Shown here: one piece after another, positions 8,177 to 18,032 of the stretch
Numbering within the stretch: position 1 is the first letter of the stretch
How the letters are laid out: each line of letters begins with the position of its first letter
Source of the DNA: Alphaproteobacteria bacterium
GTDB lineage: Bacteria > Pseudomonadota > Alphaproteobacteria > UBA6615
DNA length: 48,675 nucleotides
NCBI GenBank assembly: GCA_028279245.1
Contig: JANQOE010000036.1
Span: 1-48,675 of the forward strand
Direction of reading: 5' to 3'
Position numbers and translations under genes: made by a program
Notes under the pieces: generated by a model
Database searches by the model: none
Told to the model about the DNA's origin: nothing
What the model saw: only the letters and a program-made list of their open reading frames with translations

Positions 8177-9003
8177 GCGATGTGTTGGCGCGGATCTGCG
8201 CCGACAAACGGCGCCATGTCGAAGCACGGAAGCAGGCCGCGCCGTTGCCGGTCGTCGAGCAAAAGGCGCAAGCGGCTGATGCGCCTCGCGGGTTCGTGGC
8301 GGCGCTGCGTGGCACCGTTGCCGATGGACGCTATGGGCTGATTGCTGAGATCAAGAAGGCGTCGCCGAGCAAGGGGCTGATCCGTGCGGACTTCGACCCC
8401 CCTGCCCTCGCCCGCGCTTATGCGGCCGGCGGCGCGACTTGCCTGTCCGTACTGACCGACGAACCCTACTTTCAAGGCGAGGATGCCTATTTGGTGGCGG
8501 CGCGGGCGGCCTGCGGGCTGCCGGTGCTGCGCAAGGACTTCATGCTCGATCCCTATCAGATCACTGAGGCGCGGGCGTTGGGCGCGGATTGTGTTTTGCT
8601 GATCATGGCGGCGTTGACCGACGACGAGGCGAAGGTGCTCGCCGACACGGCGCGGCAGTGGGATATGGATGTCCTGGTCGAGGTGCATGACGGGGCCGAG
8701 TTGGATCGGGCGCTGATGCTCGACGCCGGGCTCATTGGGGTCAACAACCGGAACCTCAAGACGCTGGCGGTCGATCTGGCGACGACGGAGGAACTTGCCG
8801 CGCGGGTTCCGGATGATCGGCTGCTGGTTTGCGAGAGCGGGCTTTCGGTGCGTGATGACCTCGACCGCATGGCGCGGGCCGGCGCCAGGTGCTTTCTGAT
8901 CGGTGAGTCGTTGATGCGGCAGGATGATGTGACGGGCGCGGTGCAGGCGCTGATCGGTGCGCCGGCTATGACGGACCAAGCGACAGAGGCGGCACCGGCT
9001 TGA
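8173..9003 (+). CDS. trpC: Indole-3-glycerol-phosphate synthase
   Basis: A 276-residue TIM-barrel enzyme that converts carboxyphenylaminodeoxyribulose 5-phosphate to indole-3-glycerol phosphate. Motifs in order: the N-terminal helix [16 protein letters not shown], the catalytic lysine region [43 protein letters not shown], and the phosphate-binding end [12 protein letters not shown] ... [10 protein letters not shown]-like. It is a stand-alone TrpC without a fused TrpF domain. It overlaps trpD upstream by 4 bases and moaC downstream by 4, linking tryptophan and molybdenum-cofactor genes in one transcript. Confidence 0.97.
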   Translation: MSDVLARICADKRRHVEARKQAAPLPVVEQKAQAADAPRGFVAALRGTVADGRYGLIAEIKKASPSKGLIRADFDPPALARAYAAGGATCLSVLTDEPYFQGEDAYLVAARAACGLPVLRKDFMLDPYQITEARALGADCVLLIMAALTDDEAKVLADTARQWDMDVLVEVHDGAELDRALMLDAGLIGVNNRNLKTLAVDLATTEELAARVPDDRLLVCESGLSVRDDLDRMARAGARCFLIGESLMRQDDVTGAVQALIGAPAMTDQATEAAPA

Positions 9004-9485
9004 CAAAGCTCACACACCTCGATGAGCAAGGCCAGGCACGCATGGTCGATGTTTCCGACAAGGCGGAAACGCACCGGGTGGCGACGGCGGTCGGGCGCGT
9101 TTCCATGCAGCCGGCGACCCTCGCGTTGATTCAAGAGGGCGGCGTGAAGAAGGGCGATGTGCTGTCGGTGGCGCGACTGGCCGGAATCATGGGCGCGAAG
9201 CGAACCGCTGACCTGATACCGCTGTGCCATCCGTTGTCGTTGAACTCGATTGATGTCGAGTTGACCGTTGATACCGACAACAATGCTGTCGTCATCGAGG
9301 CGACGGCCAAGGTTGCGGGGCGGACGGGTGTCGAGATGGAGGCACTGACTGCCGTTTCGGTCGCTGCACTGACGATCTACGACATGTGCAAGGCCGTCGA
9401 CCGCGAGATGCGGATTGGCGACGTCCGGCTGACCTACAAGACCGGCGGCAAGTCGGGGACATTCCAAGCCGACCCGGCCTCATGA
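9000..9485 (+). CDS. moaC: Cyclic pyranopterin monophosphate synthase
   Basis: A 161-residue MoaC, which with MoaA turns GTP into cyclic pyranopterin monophosphate, the first stage of molybdenum cofactor synthesis. Key segments are [17 protein letters not shown] at the N-terminus, the catalytic-site strand [16 protein letters not shown] and [23 protein letters not shown]. The start is TTG 9000, overlapping the trpC stop (TTGA); no better start is in frame near it. It overlaps moeA by 4 bases. Confidence 0.97.
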   Translation: MTKLTHLDEQGQARMVDVSDKAETHRVATAVGRVSMQPATLALIQEGGVKKGDVLSVARLAGIMGAKRTADLIPLCHPLSLNSIDVELTVDTDNNAVVIEATAKVAGRTGVEMEALTAVSVAALTIYDMCKAVDREMRIGDVRLTYKTGGKSGTFQADPAS

Positions 9486-10693
9486 TTCCCGTTGAGGAAG
9501 CGCAGGCGCGGATCCTGCAGGGGCTCCGCACCATGCCGGCGGAGCAAGCCGGGCTGACTGACGCGTTTGGCCGGGTGCTGGCGGAAGATGTCGCCGCTCG
9601 GGTCAGCGCCCCGCCGGTCGCGGTGTCGGCGATGGACGGCTACGCGGTTCGGGCGGCCGATGTCGAACAGGTGCCGGCGAAGCTGAGGGTCGTTGCGGAG
9701 ATACCCGCGGGGCAGTCGAGCGACCGCGCTGTTGCCCCTGGTGAAGCGGGGCGCATCTTCACCGGTGCACCGCTTCCCGACGGCGCGGATGCGATCGTCA
9801 TTCAAGAGGACACGGACCGGGACGGCGATGCTGTGACGGTCCGCGAGAGCGCGGCGGCCGGTGCGTTCGTGCGGCCGGCTGGCTTGGACTTCAAGGCGGG
9901 TGACGTGCTGTTGCGGGCGGGCCGGGTGTTGACGGCACGGGACATCGGCTTGGCCGCCGCGATGAACCGGCCTTGGCTGATGGTCCGGCGGCGGCCCCGG
10001 GTCGCGTTGCTGGCGACGGGCGACGAGATCGTTTTGCCGGGCGATCCGGTGGGTGCGACGCGGATTGTCAGCTCCAACACCTTTGCGTTGGCGGCGATGG
10101 TGCGTGCGGCCGGCGGCGAGCCCAACGTGCTCGGCATCGCGGAGGACAGTGCAGAATCGCTGCGGCGGCTCGTTGCCGCGGCGGAGGGCGCCGACATCCT
10201 GGTCACGACCGGGGGCGCCTCGGTTGGGGAACACGATTTGGTGCAATCGGTGCTCGGCGAGATGGGCTTGAGCCTCGACTTCTGGCGGATCGCGATGCGG
10301 CCGGGCAAACCGCTGATGTTCGGGAAGTTGGGTCCGACGCCGATGCTCGGCTTCCCCGGCAACCCGGTGTCGAGCATGGTTTGCGCCGTGCTGTTCCTGC
10401 GGCCGGCTCTACAGCGCATGCTGGGTGCGGAAGGCGCTGCCGAGACGGAGTCAGCCGTGCTGGCCGGGCCGTTGCGAGAGAATGACAGGCGCCAGGACTA
10501 TTTGCGGGCCACGTTGGAGCAGTCGCCGGACGGGGAACTGGTGGTAAAGACCTTCGACCGACAGGACAGTTCGATGTTTGCGACCCTGGCGCAGTCGGAT
10601 TGTCTGGTCGTCCGCGCACCCCATGCGCCGGCGGCCTCAGCCGGCGATCGCGTGCCGATCATCCGCCTTGGGGGCGGCGACCAATCCATCTAA
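9482..10693 (+). CDS. moeA: Molybdopterin molybdenumtransferase
   Basis: A 403-residue MoeA, which inserts molybdate into adenylated molybdopterin. The N-terminal part contains the [13 protein letters not shown] segment. The central MoCF-binding domain has [14 protein letters not shown] and [14 protein letters not shown], followed by [24 protein letters not shown]-terminal MoeA domain IV follows ([14 protein letters not shown]). The start is ATG 9482, overlapping moaC (ATGA). The frame continues upstream inside moaC, but the family N-terminus begins here. The gene ends 142 bases before lexA. Confidence 0.97.
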   Translation: MIPVEEAQARILQGLRTMPAEQAGLTDAFGRVLAEDVAARVSAPPVAVSAMDGYAVRAADVEQVPAKLRVVAEIPAGQSSDRAVAPGEAGRIFTGAPLPDGADAIVIQEDTDRDGDAVTVRESAAAGAFVRPAGLDFKAGDVLLRAGRVLTARDIGLAAAMNRPWLMVRRRPRVALLATGDEIVLPGDPVGATRIVSSNTFALAAMVRAAGGEPNVLGIAEDSAESLRRLVAAAEGADILVTTGGASVGEHDLVQSVLGEMGLSLDFWRIAMRPGKPLMFGKLGPTPMLGFPGNPVSSMVCAVLFLRPALQRMLGAEGAAETESAVLAGPLRENDRRQDYLRATLEQSPDGELVVKTFDRQDSSMFATLAQSDCLVVRAPHAPAASAGDRVPIIRLGGGDQSI

Positions 10694-10739
10694 CTGCCGA
10701 CTTCGGTACTGCGCGTTTTGGGGTCAGCTATCTTTTGGG

Positions 10740-10793
10740 TTGACCGTTTGTGAGAACAACACTAGAACAACATATAGTGTTGTCTGTTTGTTC
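10740..10793 (+). promoter_or_regulatory. lexA promoter region with LexA (SOS) box
   Basis: GAAC-N7-GAAC at 10754-10768 is the reverse complement of the GTTC-N7-GTTC site bound by alphaproteobacterial LexA. It lies 68 bases before the lexA start, consistent with autoregulation. A 9-base inverted repeat (ACAACACTA at 10756-10764 and TAGTGTTGT at 10775-10783) overlaps it. Possible promoter elements are TTGTGA at 10748 and TATAGT at 10773 (19-base spacing), which would place the box between the two; these are weaker calls than the box itself. Confidence 0.8.
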
Positions 10794-10835
10794 TAGGCAC
10801 ATCTGAGGTGTTTTCATGGTCAGACTGGGGGGCCG

Positions 10836-11546
10836 ATGCTGACGCGAAAGCAGAACGAGCTGCTGCTTTACATCAACGACTATCTCTCGAAAGAGGGCCT
10901 GTCACCGTCGTTCGATGAGATGAAAGACGCGCTCGGCCTAAAGTCCAAGTCCGGAATTCACCGTCTGATATCTGGCCTGGAGGAGCGCGGCTTCATTCGT
11001 CGGCTGCCGCACCGGGCGCGGGCGCTTGAGGTGTTGCGGCTGCCGACCGATACGGCCCTGTCGAATACGCCGCAACGGAAGCGATTTGACCCCCGGGTTA
11101 TTGAGGGCGGATTTGGCGCGGGCCGACGGGCCCCGGACAAGCCCGAGGAAGCTGGCGACGAGGCGGCGATCCAGGTGCCATTGCTGGGGCGCATTGCTGC
11201 AGGTACGCCGATCGAAGCCCTGCGGGACCATTCGCAGCATGTTGGGGTGCCCAGCGATCTGCTTGGCCGTGGCGAGTATTACTGCCTGGAGGTCGAGGGC
11301 GATTCGATGGTCGACGCCGGCATCCTCGACGGCGACACGGTGATCATCGAGCGCTGTGATACCGCCGAGAACGGTACGATTGTCGTGGCACTGGTCGAAG
11401 GGCATGAGGTTACGCTCAAACGGCTGCGCCGGCGTAATCACTCGGTCGCACTCGAGCCTGCCAACGAGAATTACGGGACACGAATCTTCGGACCCGACCA
11501 GGTTGAGGTGCAGGGGCGACTGGTCGGTTTGATGCGGCAATACTAG
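10836..11546 (+). CDS. lexA: SOS response transcriptional repressor LexA
   Basis: A 236-residue LexA. The N-terminal winged helix covers residues 1-65 ([20 protein letters not shown] contains the recognition helix). A variable linker runs to about residue 108, followed by the S24 self-cleaving protease domain. Visible functional residues are the Ala122-Gly123 cleavage site (GRIAAGTP), the nucleophile Ser157 in EGDSMVD and the general-base lysine 195 in HEVTLKRL. RecA-stimulated self-cleavage would derepress the SOS genes. The start is ATG 10836, preceded by a G-rich ribosome site. An SOS box lies upstream. comEC ends 6 bases downstream on the other strand. Confidence 0.97.
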   Translation: MLTRKQNELLLYINDYLSKEGLSPSFDEMKDALGLKSKSGIHRLISGLEERGFIRRLPHRARALEVLRLPTDTALSNTPQRKRFDPRVIEGGFGAGRRAPDKPEEAGDEAAIQVPLLGRIAAGTPIEALRDHSQHVGVPSDLLGRGEYYCLEVEGDSMVDAGILDGDTVIIERCDTAENGTIVVALVEGHEVTLKRLRRRNHSVALEPANENYGTRIFGPDQVEVQGRLVGLMRQY

Positions 11547-11552
11547 GGCCAG

Positions 11553-13712
11553 CTAGCGCGAACGGTGCGGAACCCACGGGCGGCGGCCTCGCTGTTCATT
11601 TGCGGAGATTGCGTGCACGGCGCTGTCAGCCAGGTAGACAGCATGTGCTCCGCCGTCGAGTAGATCACCCCGATCGATCAGGATGTCGGGCCGATTGCAG
11701 GTCGGTGGGATGAAAAGTTTTGGGGCGATCAGCAGATCGGCGCTGTTGCAGTCCTCGTCCAGGGCGGCGGGTTCGAAAATAATCGCTGCTTGGTGGGCGC
11801 CGGTCACGGTGATGCAGCCAAGTGCGTCGCAGCGCATGTTGCCGGCGGTTCGGCTCGGCTCAGGGAATGCCAGTTGCTTCGTTTCGCCAGCTTGGCGCAG
11901 CCAGGCGTCGCGGGTGAAGCGTTCGCGGCTTCGGGTTGAGAACATATAACTGCCGTCCGGCGAACGCACCGCGACGAGGTTGCCGTCTCGTTCCACCAGG
12001 ATGGCCGGTATCGGCGCGGCGAATACGGATGATGCCGCAACGGCAATGCCCAGCGCGCCGAGCCATCGCCAGTTTCTCTGCATCAGACACAACCAAAGAC
12101 CGCCGATTGTGGCGGCGGCCAGGCCCCATACAGGCAGACGCGGGAAACGTTGAACCGCGCCAGGCCATGCCGAGGTGGTCTCGGCGGTGGCGACAATGAC
12201 ATCGATGCCCCAGCCCATGAGTTGCAGGAGCGGTGACTCTAGTCCGACCAGCATCGCGAGCAGAGCGAGTACGCCAAGGGGCATGACCCAGATAGCCGTG
12301 AGTGGCACGGCGACGAGGTTTGCCAGCAAGCCGTAGGTCGCGAGCTGGTTGAAATGAAAGATCACGAACGGGGCGGTTGCGACCGTGGCGATGACGGTCG
12401 TGAGGGCGACGCCACCCAGGTAGAGAAAGGATCTGCCAATGACACTCCGTCGGCCGTAGGACAGGCGGAAGTGGCCGCCGAGCGCTTCGTAGGCGGCGAC
12501 CAACCCGACGACCGCGGCGAATGACATCTGGAAGCTAGCGCCGGACAGCGCCTCTGGCCTGATCAGTAGGACGACAACGGCGGCCCAGGCGACCGTGCGC
12601 AATGAGATGGCGGTGCGGTCTACGAGAACGGCGATCAGTACGATCCCGGTCATGATGACGGCGCGCTGGGTGGGCACGGATGCACCGGCAAGGAACATGT
12701 AGAAGATGGCCGCGAGCAAGGCCAAGCCGGCGGCGATCTTCTTCAGTGGGCAGTTGAGGGCGATCGCCGGGACCAACGCCAGTCCGCCGCGCACGACTAA
12801 GAAGACGAAACCGGCGACCAAACCAATATGCAGACCCGAAATCGCCAAGAGATGGGCGAGCCCGGCTTCGCGCACCGCGGTCAAGATGTCGGGGGGAATC
12901 GTTCCGCGCTGGCCGGTGATCAGAGCGACGGCAATGGCCCCGGACGAACCGGGTAGTGCGGCGCGCACACGTTCAGAGACGGTTTTGCGGAGTTGGGCTA
13001 AATCGGTGTTCATGGTGCGCAGCAACGGGACGGGGTTCGCTGCGTCGATCCGTTTGGGCGCGCCGAATGAGAACCCGACTGCGCCGATACGGTCGAACCA
13101 GGCGCGCCGCTGAAAATCGAATGCGCGAGGGGCGACCGGGCCGGGCGGCGGCAGCAATCTGGCGTCGACGGTTACTCTATCACCAGTCTCCACTGCGGCT
13201 GCCGCTTGCCGGCCCATCCTAATGCGGACCCGATCGGGGGTCCGGTTTGCCGGTAGGCCCTCGATCTGCAGGTCCGCCAGGACGAGGCGCGTGGCGTTCG
13301 CTTGGTGCTGGACACGGGCGACGGTGCCGGTGACCTCGGCAAAGTCCAGCGTTCGTAAAAGCACGGGGGCGGCGACTTGCGCAGACCGCAACTGGATGGC
13401 GGTGAAGCCTGCGCTCAAGGCCAGGCTGGTCACAGCCAAGGCGGTGACCAGTAGGCGGCTTCGCATATGCCGGCGTCGCGCGGCTAGCCATAACGAAACC
13501 CCGAGCAGCAGGCCTACCAGTCCGACCAGCGGGCTGGGCTCCAGTCTTAGGGAGAAGTAGGTGGCGATGCCGAGACCGAAACCGACCGGCAGCCAGAGTG
13601 GCCAGCGCTCGCGCTCGGCAACGGTCTGTTCAACTAACCAGATCCCGATGGCGCGGAGAAGCGCGGCAAGACTCAGCCGTTCCGTTTGAGGTGCCGTTGT
13701 CGAAAGAGCCAT
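11553..13712 (-). CDS. comEC: ComEC/Rec2-family competence/DNA-uptake channel protein
   Basis: A 719-residue polytopic membrane protein. After N-terminal hydrophobic segments and a DUF4131-like soluble domain (GTVARVQHQANATRLVLADLQIEG region), the Competence domain is clear: ALITGQRGTIPPDILTAVREAGLAHLLAISGLHIGLVAG-like, then VPTQRAVIMTGIVL and LRTVAWAAVVVLLIRPEALSGASFQMSFAA. The C-terminal region (ILVERDGNLVAVRSPDGSYMF...) is the short alphaproteobacterial version, not a full metallo-beta-lactamase domain. In competent bacteria ComEC carries single-stranded DNA across the inner membrane. No other competence gene is nearby, so active transformation is not shown. Confidence 0.92.
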   Translation of the reverse strand: MALSTTAPQTERLSLAALLRAIGIWLVEQTVAERERWPLWLPVGFGLGIATYFSLRLEPSPLVGLVGLLLGVSLWLAARRRHMRSRLLVTALAVTSLALSAGFTAIQLRSAQVAAPVLLRTLDFAEVTGTVARVQHQANATRLVLADLQIEGLPANRTPDRVRIRMGRQAAAAVETGDRVTVDARLLPPPGPVAPRAFDFQRRAWFDRIGAVGFSFGAPKRIDAANPVPLLRTMNTDLAQLRKTVSERVRAALPGSSGAIAVALITGQRGTIPPDILTAVREAGLAHLLAISGLHIGLVAGFVFLVVRGGLALVPAIALNCPLKKIAAGLALLAAIFYMFLAGASVPTQRAVIMTGIVLIAVLVDRTAISLRTVAWAAVVVLLIRPEALSGASFQMSFAAVVGLVAAYEALGGHFRLSYGRRSVIGRSFLYLGGVALTTVIATVATAPFVIFHFNQLATYGLLANLVAVPLTAIWVMPLGVLALLAMLVGLESPLLQLMGWGIDVIVATAETTSAWPGAVQRFPRLPVWGLAAATIGGLWLCLMQRNWRWLGALGIAVAASSVFAAPIPAILVERDGNLVAVRSPDGSYMFSTRSRERFTRDAWLRQAGETKQLAFPEPSRTAGNMRCDALGCITVTGAHQAAIIFEPAALDEDCNSADLLIAPKLFIPPTCNRPDILIDRGDLLDGGAHAVYLADSAVHAISANEQRGRRPWVPHRSR

Positions 13713-13845
13713 GCGACGGTCGAGCTAGCCTTGTTGCGCATGACTAGCATATCTATCGCCCGCGGGTTGTGCGTTTCGCCGACGATTTCTGCCTGGCGCC
13801 TCGTTGTGCTAAAGAGCAGCCGCTTATGCTGCACTGCGCACAAAA

Positions 13846-15246
13846 ATGACCGTTGTCACACGCTTTGCGCCCTCCCCCACCGGATTCCTACATATCGGCG
13901 GGGCACGGACGGCGCTGTTCAATTGGCTGTATGCCCGGCATTCGGGTGGGCGGTTCATGTTGCGTATCGAGGATACGGATAAGCGCCGTTCGACGCCGGA
14001 GGCTATCGACGCCATCCGCGATGGCCTGTCCTGGCTTGGCTTGGAGCATGACGGTGCGGTCATCTACCAATCGGCCAATCAGTCACGGCATGTCGCGGTG
14101 GCGGAAGATCTGCTGGCCCGCGGCGCCGCCTATCACTGTTACTGCTCACCGGAAGAACTCGCCGTGATGCGGGAGAAGGCGCGCGCCGAAGGACGTGGCC
14201 GGCTGTACGATGGCCGATGGCGGGATCGCGATCCGAGTGAAGCGCCGGCGGGTGTCGATCCGGTGGTTCGCGTCAGGATGCCACTGTCCGGTAAGACGGT
14301 GCTGACCGACGCGGTTCAGGGCGACATCGAACTCGACAACGAGCAGCTTGACGACTTTGTGCTGCTACGCGCGGACGGTACGCCGACCTACATGCTGGCG
14401 GTTGTGGTCGATGACCATGACATGGGGATCACCCATATCATTCGTGGTGATGATCATCTGAACAACGCCTTTCGGCAGCATCACCTGTATCAGGCCTGTG
14501 GGTGGCATGCGCCGACCTTTGCGCACATTCCGCTGATACACGGACCGGATGGGGCCAAATTGTCGAAGCGCCATGGTTCGCTTGGGCTCGAGGCCTACCG
14601 CGACATGGGCTATTTGCCGGAGGGCCTGCGCAACTATTTGCTACGGCTTGGCTGGTCCCATGGGGACGATGAGATTATCTCAACGGAAGACGCCGTGGCG
14701 TGGTTCGATCTTGCGGGTGTTGGCAAAGCGCCGGCGCGGATCGATTTCGCGAAAATGGCGAATGTCAACGCGCACTATCTGCGCGAAGCCGACAACAACC
14801 GTTTGCTCTCACTGCTGATGCCCGTGATCGAGCGGAAGCTTGGCGCGGCAGTGGATGACGACGCCTTGGCGCGCCTGAGCCGGGGGCTCGATGGTCTGAA
14901 GCCGCGGGCTTCGACGCTGGAAGATCTGGCTGACGGCGCTTTGTTCTACTGCCGGCGCGCGCCGCTGCCGATGACGGCCAAGGCCGAGAAGCTGCTGGAC
15001 GACGAAGGGCGTGCGCGTATGCGGTCCCTGGCGGGTACGTTGGCCGCGACGGGTGGTTGGGATGAAGAACGGATCGAGCAGACGATCCGAAGTTTTGCCG
15101 AGAGCGAGGATGTCAAACTTGGTAAGGTCGCGCAGCCGCTGAGGGCCGCGCTTACCGGTTCAACGACATCGCCGGGTATTTTCGAAGTCATGGCCGCGCT
15201 TGGCCGTGACGAAGTAATTGCTCGGATTTCCGCAGTGAGTGCGTGA
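13846..15246 (+). CDS. gltX: Glutamyl-tRNA synthetase
   Basis: A 466-residue class-I aminoacyl-tRNA synthetase that charges tRNA with glutamate. The start [19 protein letters not shown] contains the HIGH-type motif (residues 16-19), and the KMSKS-type motif is KLSKR at residues 238-242. The C-terminal part is the helical anticodon-binding domain, ending in [21 protein letters not shown]. Alphaproteobacteria often carry two GltX paralogues and use one to charge tRNA-Gln for the amidotransferase route; which one this is cannot be told here. It diverges from comEC across 133 bases. Confidence 0.96.
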   Translation: MTVVTRFAPSPTGFLHIGGARTALFNWLYARHSGGRFMLRIEDTDKRRSTPEAIDAIRDGLSWLGLEHDGAVIYQSANQSRHVAVAEDLLARGAAYHCYCSPEELAVMREKARAEGRGRLYDGRWRDRDPSEAPAGVDPVVRVRMPLSGKTVLTDAVQGDIELDNEQLDDFVLLRADGTPTYMLAVVVDDHDMGITHIIRGDDHLNNAFRQHHLYQACGWHAPTFAHIPLIHGPDGAKLSKRHGSLGLEAYRDMGYLPEGLRNYLLRLGWSHGDDEIISTEDAVAWFDLAGVGKAPARIDFAKMANVNAHYLREADNNRLLSLLMPVIERKLGAAVDDDALARLSRGLDGLKPRASTLEDLADGALFYCRRAPLPMTAKAEKLLDDEGRARMRSLAGTLAATGGWDEERIEQTIRSFAESEDVKLGKVAQPLRAALTGSTTSPGIFEVMAALGRDEVIARISAVSA

Positions 15247-15248
15247 TT

Positions 15249-15265
15249 GCCCGGCTACGCCGGGC
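15249..15265 (+). other. Stem-loop between gltX and gltA
   Basis: GCCCGGC-TAC-GCCGGGC forms a perfect 7-base-pair hairpin directly after the gltX stop. No T-run follows, so it is not a standard intrinsic terminator. It could stabilise the gltX mRNA end or be a weak pause site. Confidence 0.4.
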
Positions 15266-15323
15266 AGCATAGGTTCAAAACGAGGCCGCGATTGGGGCGC
15301 GCCAAATGGCCGGAGGTTTGTTA

Positions 15324-16634
15324 ATGGCGAAAACGAGTCAAACCCGCACGGTAACCTTAACCGATAACGAGACCGGCCAAACCTATGAGTTCCCGGTCAT
15401 ATCGGGCTCGGACGGGCCAGATGTGATCGACATCAGGCGCCTCTACGCCGAAACCGGGATGTTCACCTTCGATCCCGGCTACACATCGACCGGGAGCTGT
15501 GAGTCCGCCATCACGTTTATCGATGGCGAGAAAGGCATATTGCGCCACCGCGGCTACTCCATAGAAGATCTCGCCGGCAAAAGCGACTTCATGGAGGTGT
15601 GTTACCTCCTGCTCTATGGCGACCTGCCCACCGTCAAGGAAAAGGAATGGTTCCAGAATACCATTACCAACCACACGATGGTGCACGAGCAGCTGCTGTT
15701 CCTTTATCGCGGCTTCCGGCGCGATGCTCATCCTATGGCGGTGATGGTTGGGGTCGTTGGGGCGCTGTCGGCGTTCTACCACGACTCAACCGACATCAAC
15801 GATCCGCAGCACCGGGTCATTGCTTCGCATCGGCTGATCGCCAAGATCCCGACGATTGCCGCGATGGCCTACAAGTACACGATCGGGCAGCCATTTGTGT
15901 ATCCGCGGAACAGCCTGAGCTATGCGGAAAACTTCCTGCGTATGACGTTCGCGGTGCCGGCGGAGGACTATTCGATCAGTCCGGCAGTTTCGCGGGCGAT
16001 GGATCGTCTGTTCATCCTGCACGCGGACCACGAGCAAAACGCGTCGACATCGACCGTGCGATTGGCCGGTTCGTCCGGGGCAAACCCGTTTGCTTGCATC
16101 GCCGCCGGGATTTCCTCGCTCTGGGGTCCTGCGCACGGCGGGGCGAACGAGGCCGTGCTGAACATGCTGCACGAAATTGGGACCAAGGACCGGATTCCCG
16201 AGTTCATCGAGCGGGCCAAAGACCGGGACGATCCGTTCCGGCTGATGGGCTTCGGACATCGGGTCTACAAGAACTACGATCCGCGCGCCTCAGTCCTTCG
16301 GGAATCCACGCATGAGGTCTTGGATGAACTGGGGGTCAAAGACGAACCACTGCTTGAACTCGCCATGGAGCTCGAGAGAATTGCGATCGAGGACGACTAC
16401 TTTGCCGAGCGAAAACTGTTCCCGAACGTCGATTTTTATTCAGGTATTATCTTGAAAGCGATTGGTTTTCCGACCAGCATGTTCACGGTCCTTTTCGCGG
16501 TGGCGAGGACCGTGGGCTGGGTGGCGCAGTGGAAGGAAATGATCGAAGATCCTTCACAGCGAATTGGGCGGCCGCGGCAGCTCTTTGTCGGCGAGAAGGA
16601 GCGTCCCTTCGTGCCAGTTGCGGATAGGAAGTAG
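15324..16634 (+). CDS. gltA: Citrate synthase
   Basis: A 436-residue type-II (hexameric) citrate synthase, which condenses acetyl-CoA and oxaloacetate at entry to the TCA cycle. Characteristic stretches are [60 protein letters not shown] and the catalytic region [15 protein letters not shown], then [15 protein letters not shown]. The chosen start is ATG 15324, because GGAGG lies at 15312-15316, 7 bases upstream; an in-frame ATG at 15306 is less well placed. The small membrane-protein gene begins 3 bases after its stop. Confidence 0.97.
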   Translation: MAKTSQTRTVTLTDNETGQTYEFPVISGSDGPDVIDIRRLYAETGMFTFDPGYTSTGSCESAITFIDGEKGILRHRGYSIEDLAGKSDFMEVCYLLLYGDLPTVKEKEWFQNTITNHTMVHEQLLFLYRGFRRDAHPMAVMVGVVGALSAFYHDSTDINDPQHRVIASHRLIAKIPTIAAMAYKYTIGQPFVYPRNSLSYAENFLRMTFAVPAEDYSISPAVSRAMDRLFILHADHEQNASTSTVRLAGSSGANPFACIAAGISSLWGPAHGGANEAVLNMLHEIGTKDRIPEFIERAKDRDDPFRLMGFGHRVYKNYDPRASVLRESTHEVLDELGVKDEPLLELAMELERIAIEDDYFAERKLFPNVDFYSGIILKAIGFPTSMFTVLFAVARTVGWVAQWKEMIEDPSQRIGRPRQLFVGEKERPFVPVADRK

Positions 16635-16637
16635 AAC

Positions 16638-16838
16638 GTGGCGCGTGCCGCAAATGGGCGACAACTCGCCCGGCGCGAGGGTCAGCCGGCGATTGAACCT
16701 GCGCGGCGTGCACAAATCCGGATCGAACGCCCGGCAAACGACAATCTGCCCTCATGGGCCATGCGGACGGGACGCCTGGTGGTTGCGGCGGTCTTGTTCG
16801 CCATTGTGGCGCTGGCCGGTTTCTTTCTCCTCGCCTAG
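16638..16838 (+). CDS. Small membrane protein with PANDN motif
   Basis: A 66-residue open frame starting with GTG 16638, three bases after gltA. It has a basic, polar N-terminal half containing RPANDNLP (residues 31-38) and one hydrophobic segment (residues 46-65) at the very C-terminus, so it would be tail-anchored with the N-terminus in the cytoplasm. I do not recognise a named family; short proteins with an ANDN-P motif recur in alphaproteobacteria as hypotheticals. The tight spacing suggests co-transcription with gltA. It overlaps the convergent lpxB stop by 4 bases. It could be chance, but the motif plus anchor arrangement favours a real gene. Confidence 0.6.
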   Translation: MARAANGRQLARREGQPAIEPARRAQIRIERPANDNLPSWAMRTGRLVVAAVLFAIVALAGFFLLA

Positions 16839-18010
16839 CTGGCTGTTCGGCCGGGCCATCCGGCTATCACAGACAGGACGGTGTTAGCGGCAGCGCGGCT
16901 GGGACTTTGGTCACCAGAGAGTTGTTCTAACGCAGTGGCTTGTGCCTGGGTTATCGCCGCGCGACGGGTTGGTTCGTCGAGGATCGAGAGTAGGGAGTCT
17001 GCGAGAGCGGCGGGCGTGCAGTCGCCCTGCAGATGTTCCGGGACCGCCAATCGATCGAGGAGAATGTTGACCAGGTTCGCGTATCGCACCCTGACGAGAC
17101 GCCGCAGGAGCCAGGCGGTGAGCGGGGCGACACGATAACCGATCACCGCTGGAACACCATTCGCCGCAAGTTCCAATGCAACCGTGCCGGATGCGGCGAG
17201 CGCGGCATCGGATGCGGCCATTGCCTCCTGGCGTTCGGCGGATGCCTCCACCACGATCGATGGCAATGGCCAGGCGCCGACTGTTGCGCGGACGACATCT
17301 GCGACCTGGCGGACCGTTGGGACAACGAGCGTCAGGTCGGGATGCCGCTGCGCGACAATCTGGGCCGCTTCACCGAACGGCTTCAACAGGCGGCTGGTTT
17401 CGCCTTTTCGGCTGCCCGGCAGCAGGCAAAGGAGCGTCGTGGACTCACTCAGCGAATGACGTTGTCTGAACGAACGGCGGGCGTTTGCCGGCGCGGCTGA
17501 CTCGACGACCGGATGGCCGACAAAGGTGCAAGGCAACCCGACCGCCTCGAAGTATGGCGGCTCAAACGGCAGCAACGTCAGCAGGTGGTCAAAATGCCGT
17601 TTGAACTTGTGAACCCGATTTGGGCGCCAAGCCCACACGGTCGGCGCGACGTAGTGGATGCGTGGAATTCTGTGGTTCTTTAGGCGTTTGACGACGCCAA
17701 AGTTGAAACCTGGCGCGTCTATGGTGACCAGGGCGTCGGGTTGTTCGCGCTCAATCGCGGCGGCAACTTCCCGCATCCGGCGGAGGATCTTGCGGGCACT
17801 CGGCAGGACCTCGACGAGTCCCATGATGGAGAGTTCTTGGTAGGGGAACTGGCTGACTAGTCCGTGTGCCTCCATCTCCGGTCCGCCCACGCCGGTGAAC
17901 CGCACTTGCCCTGGATGCGCTTCAGTCAGCGCGCGCATGAGCCGTCCGCCGAGCAAGTCGCCGGATGCTTCGCCTGCGATGATGAAGAGATGCAGGGGGG
18001 CGGCGGTCAT
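16835..18010 (-). CDS. lpxB: Lipid-A-disaccharide synthase
   Basis: A 391-residue GT19 glycosyltransferase that joins UDP-diacylglucosamine and lipid X to give the lipid A disaccharide, at the inner face of the inner membrane. Family motifs are FIIAGEASGDLLGGRLMRAL at the N-terminus, RKILRRMREV, the VAPTVWAWRPNRVHKFK segment, LPFEPPYFEAVGLPCTFVGHP and LLPGSRKGE. It is the last gene of the lpxD-fabZ-lpxA-lpxI-lpxB series, 22 bases after lpxI, so the substrate made by LpxI is used by the next gene product. Confidence 0.96.
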   Translation of the reverse strand: MTAAPLHLFIIAGEASGDLLGGRLMRALTEAHPGQVRFTGVGGPEMEAHGLVSQFPYQELSIMGLVEVLPSARKILRRMREVAAAIEREQPDALVTIDAPGFNFGVVKRLKNHRIPRIHYVAPTVWAWRPNRVHKFKRHFDHLLTLLPFEPPYFEAVGLPCTFVGHPVVESAAPANARRSFRQRHSLSESTTLLCLLPGSRKGETSRLLKPFGEAAQIVAQRHPDLTLVVPTVRQVADVVRATVGAWPLPSIVVEASAERQEAMAASDAALAASGTVALELAANGVPAVIGYRVAPLTAWLLRRLVRVRYANLVNILLDRLAVPEHLQGDCTPAALADSLLSILDEPTRRAAITQAQATALEQLSGDQSPSRAAANTVLSVIAGWPGRTAS

Positions 18011-18032
18011 TATCGATTGGGCCGTATGGGAG

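Noticed and set aside
10765-10793. Second LexA box using GAAC at 10765 and GTTC at 10790
   Set aside because: The orientation and 21-base spacing do not fit the GTTC-N7-GTTC rule.
15249-15265. Intrinsic terminator after gltX
   Set aside because: The hairpin is perfect but no T-run follows, so it is listed only as a stem-loop.
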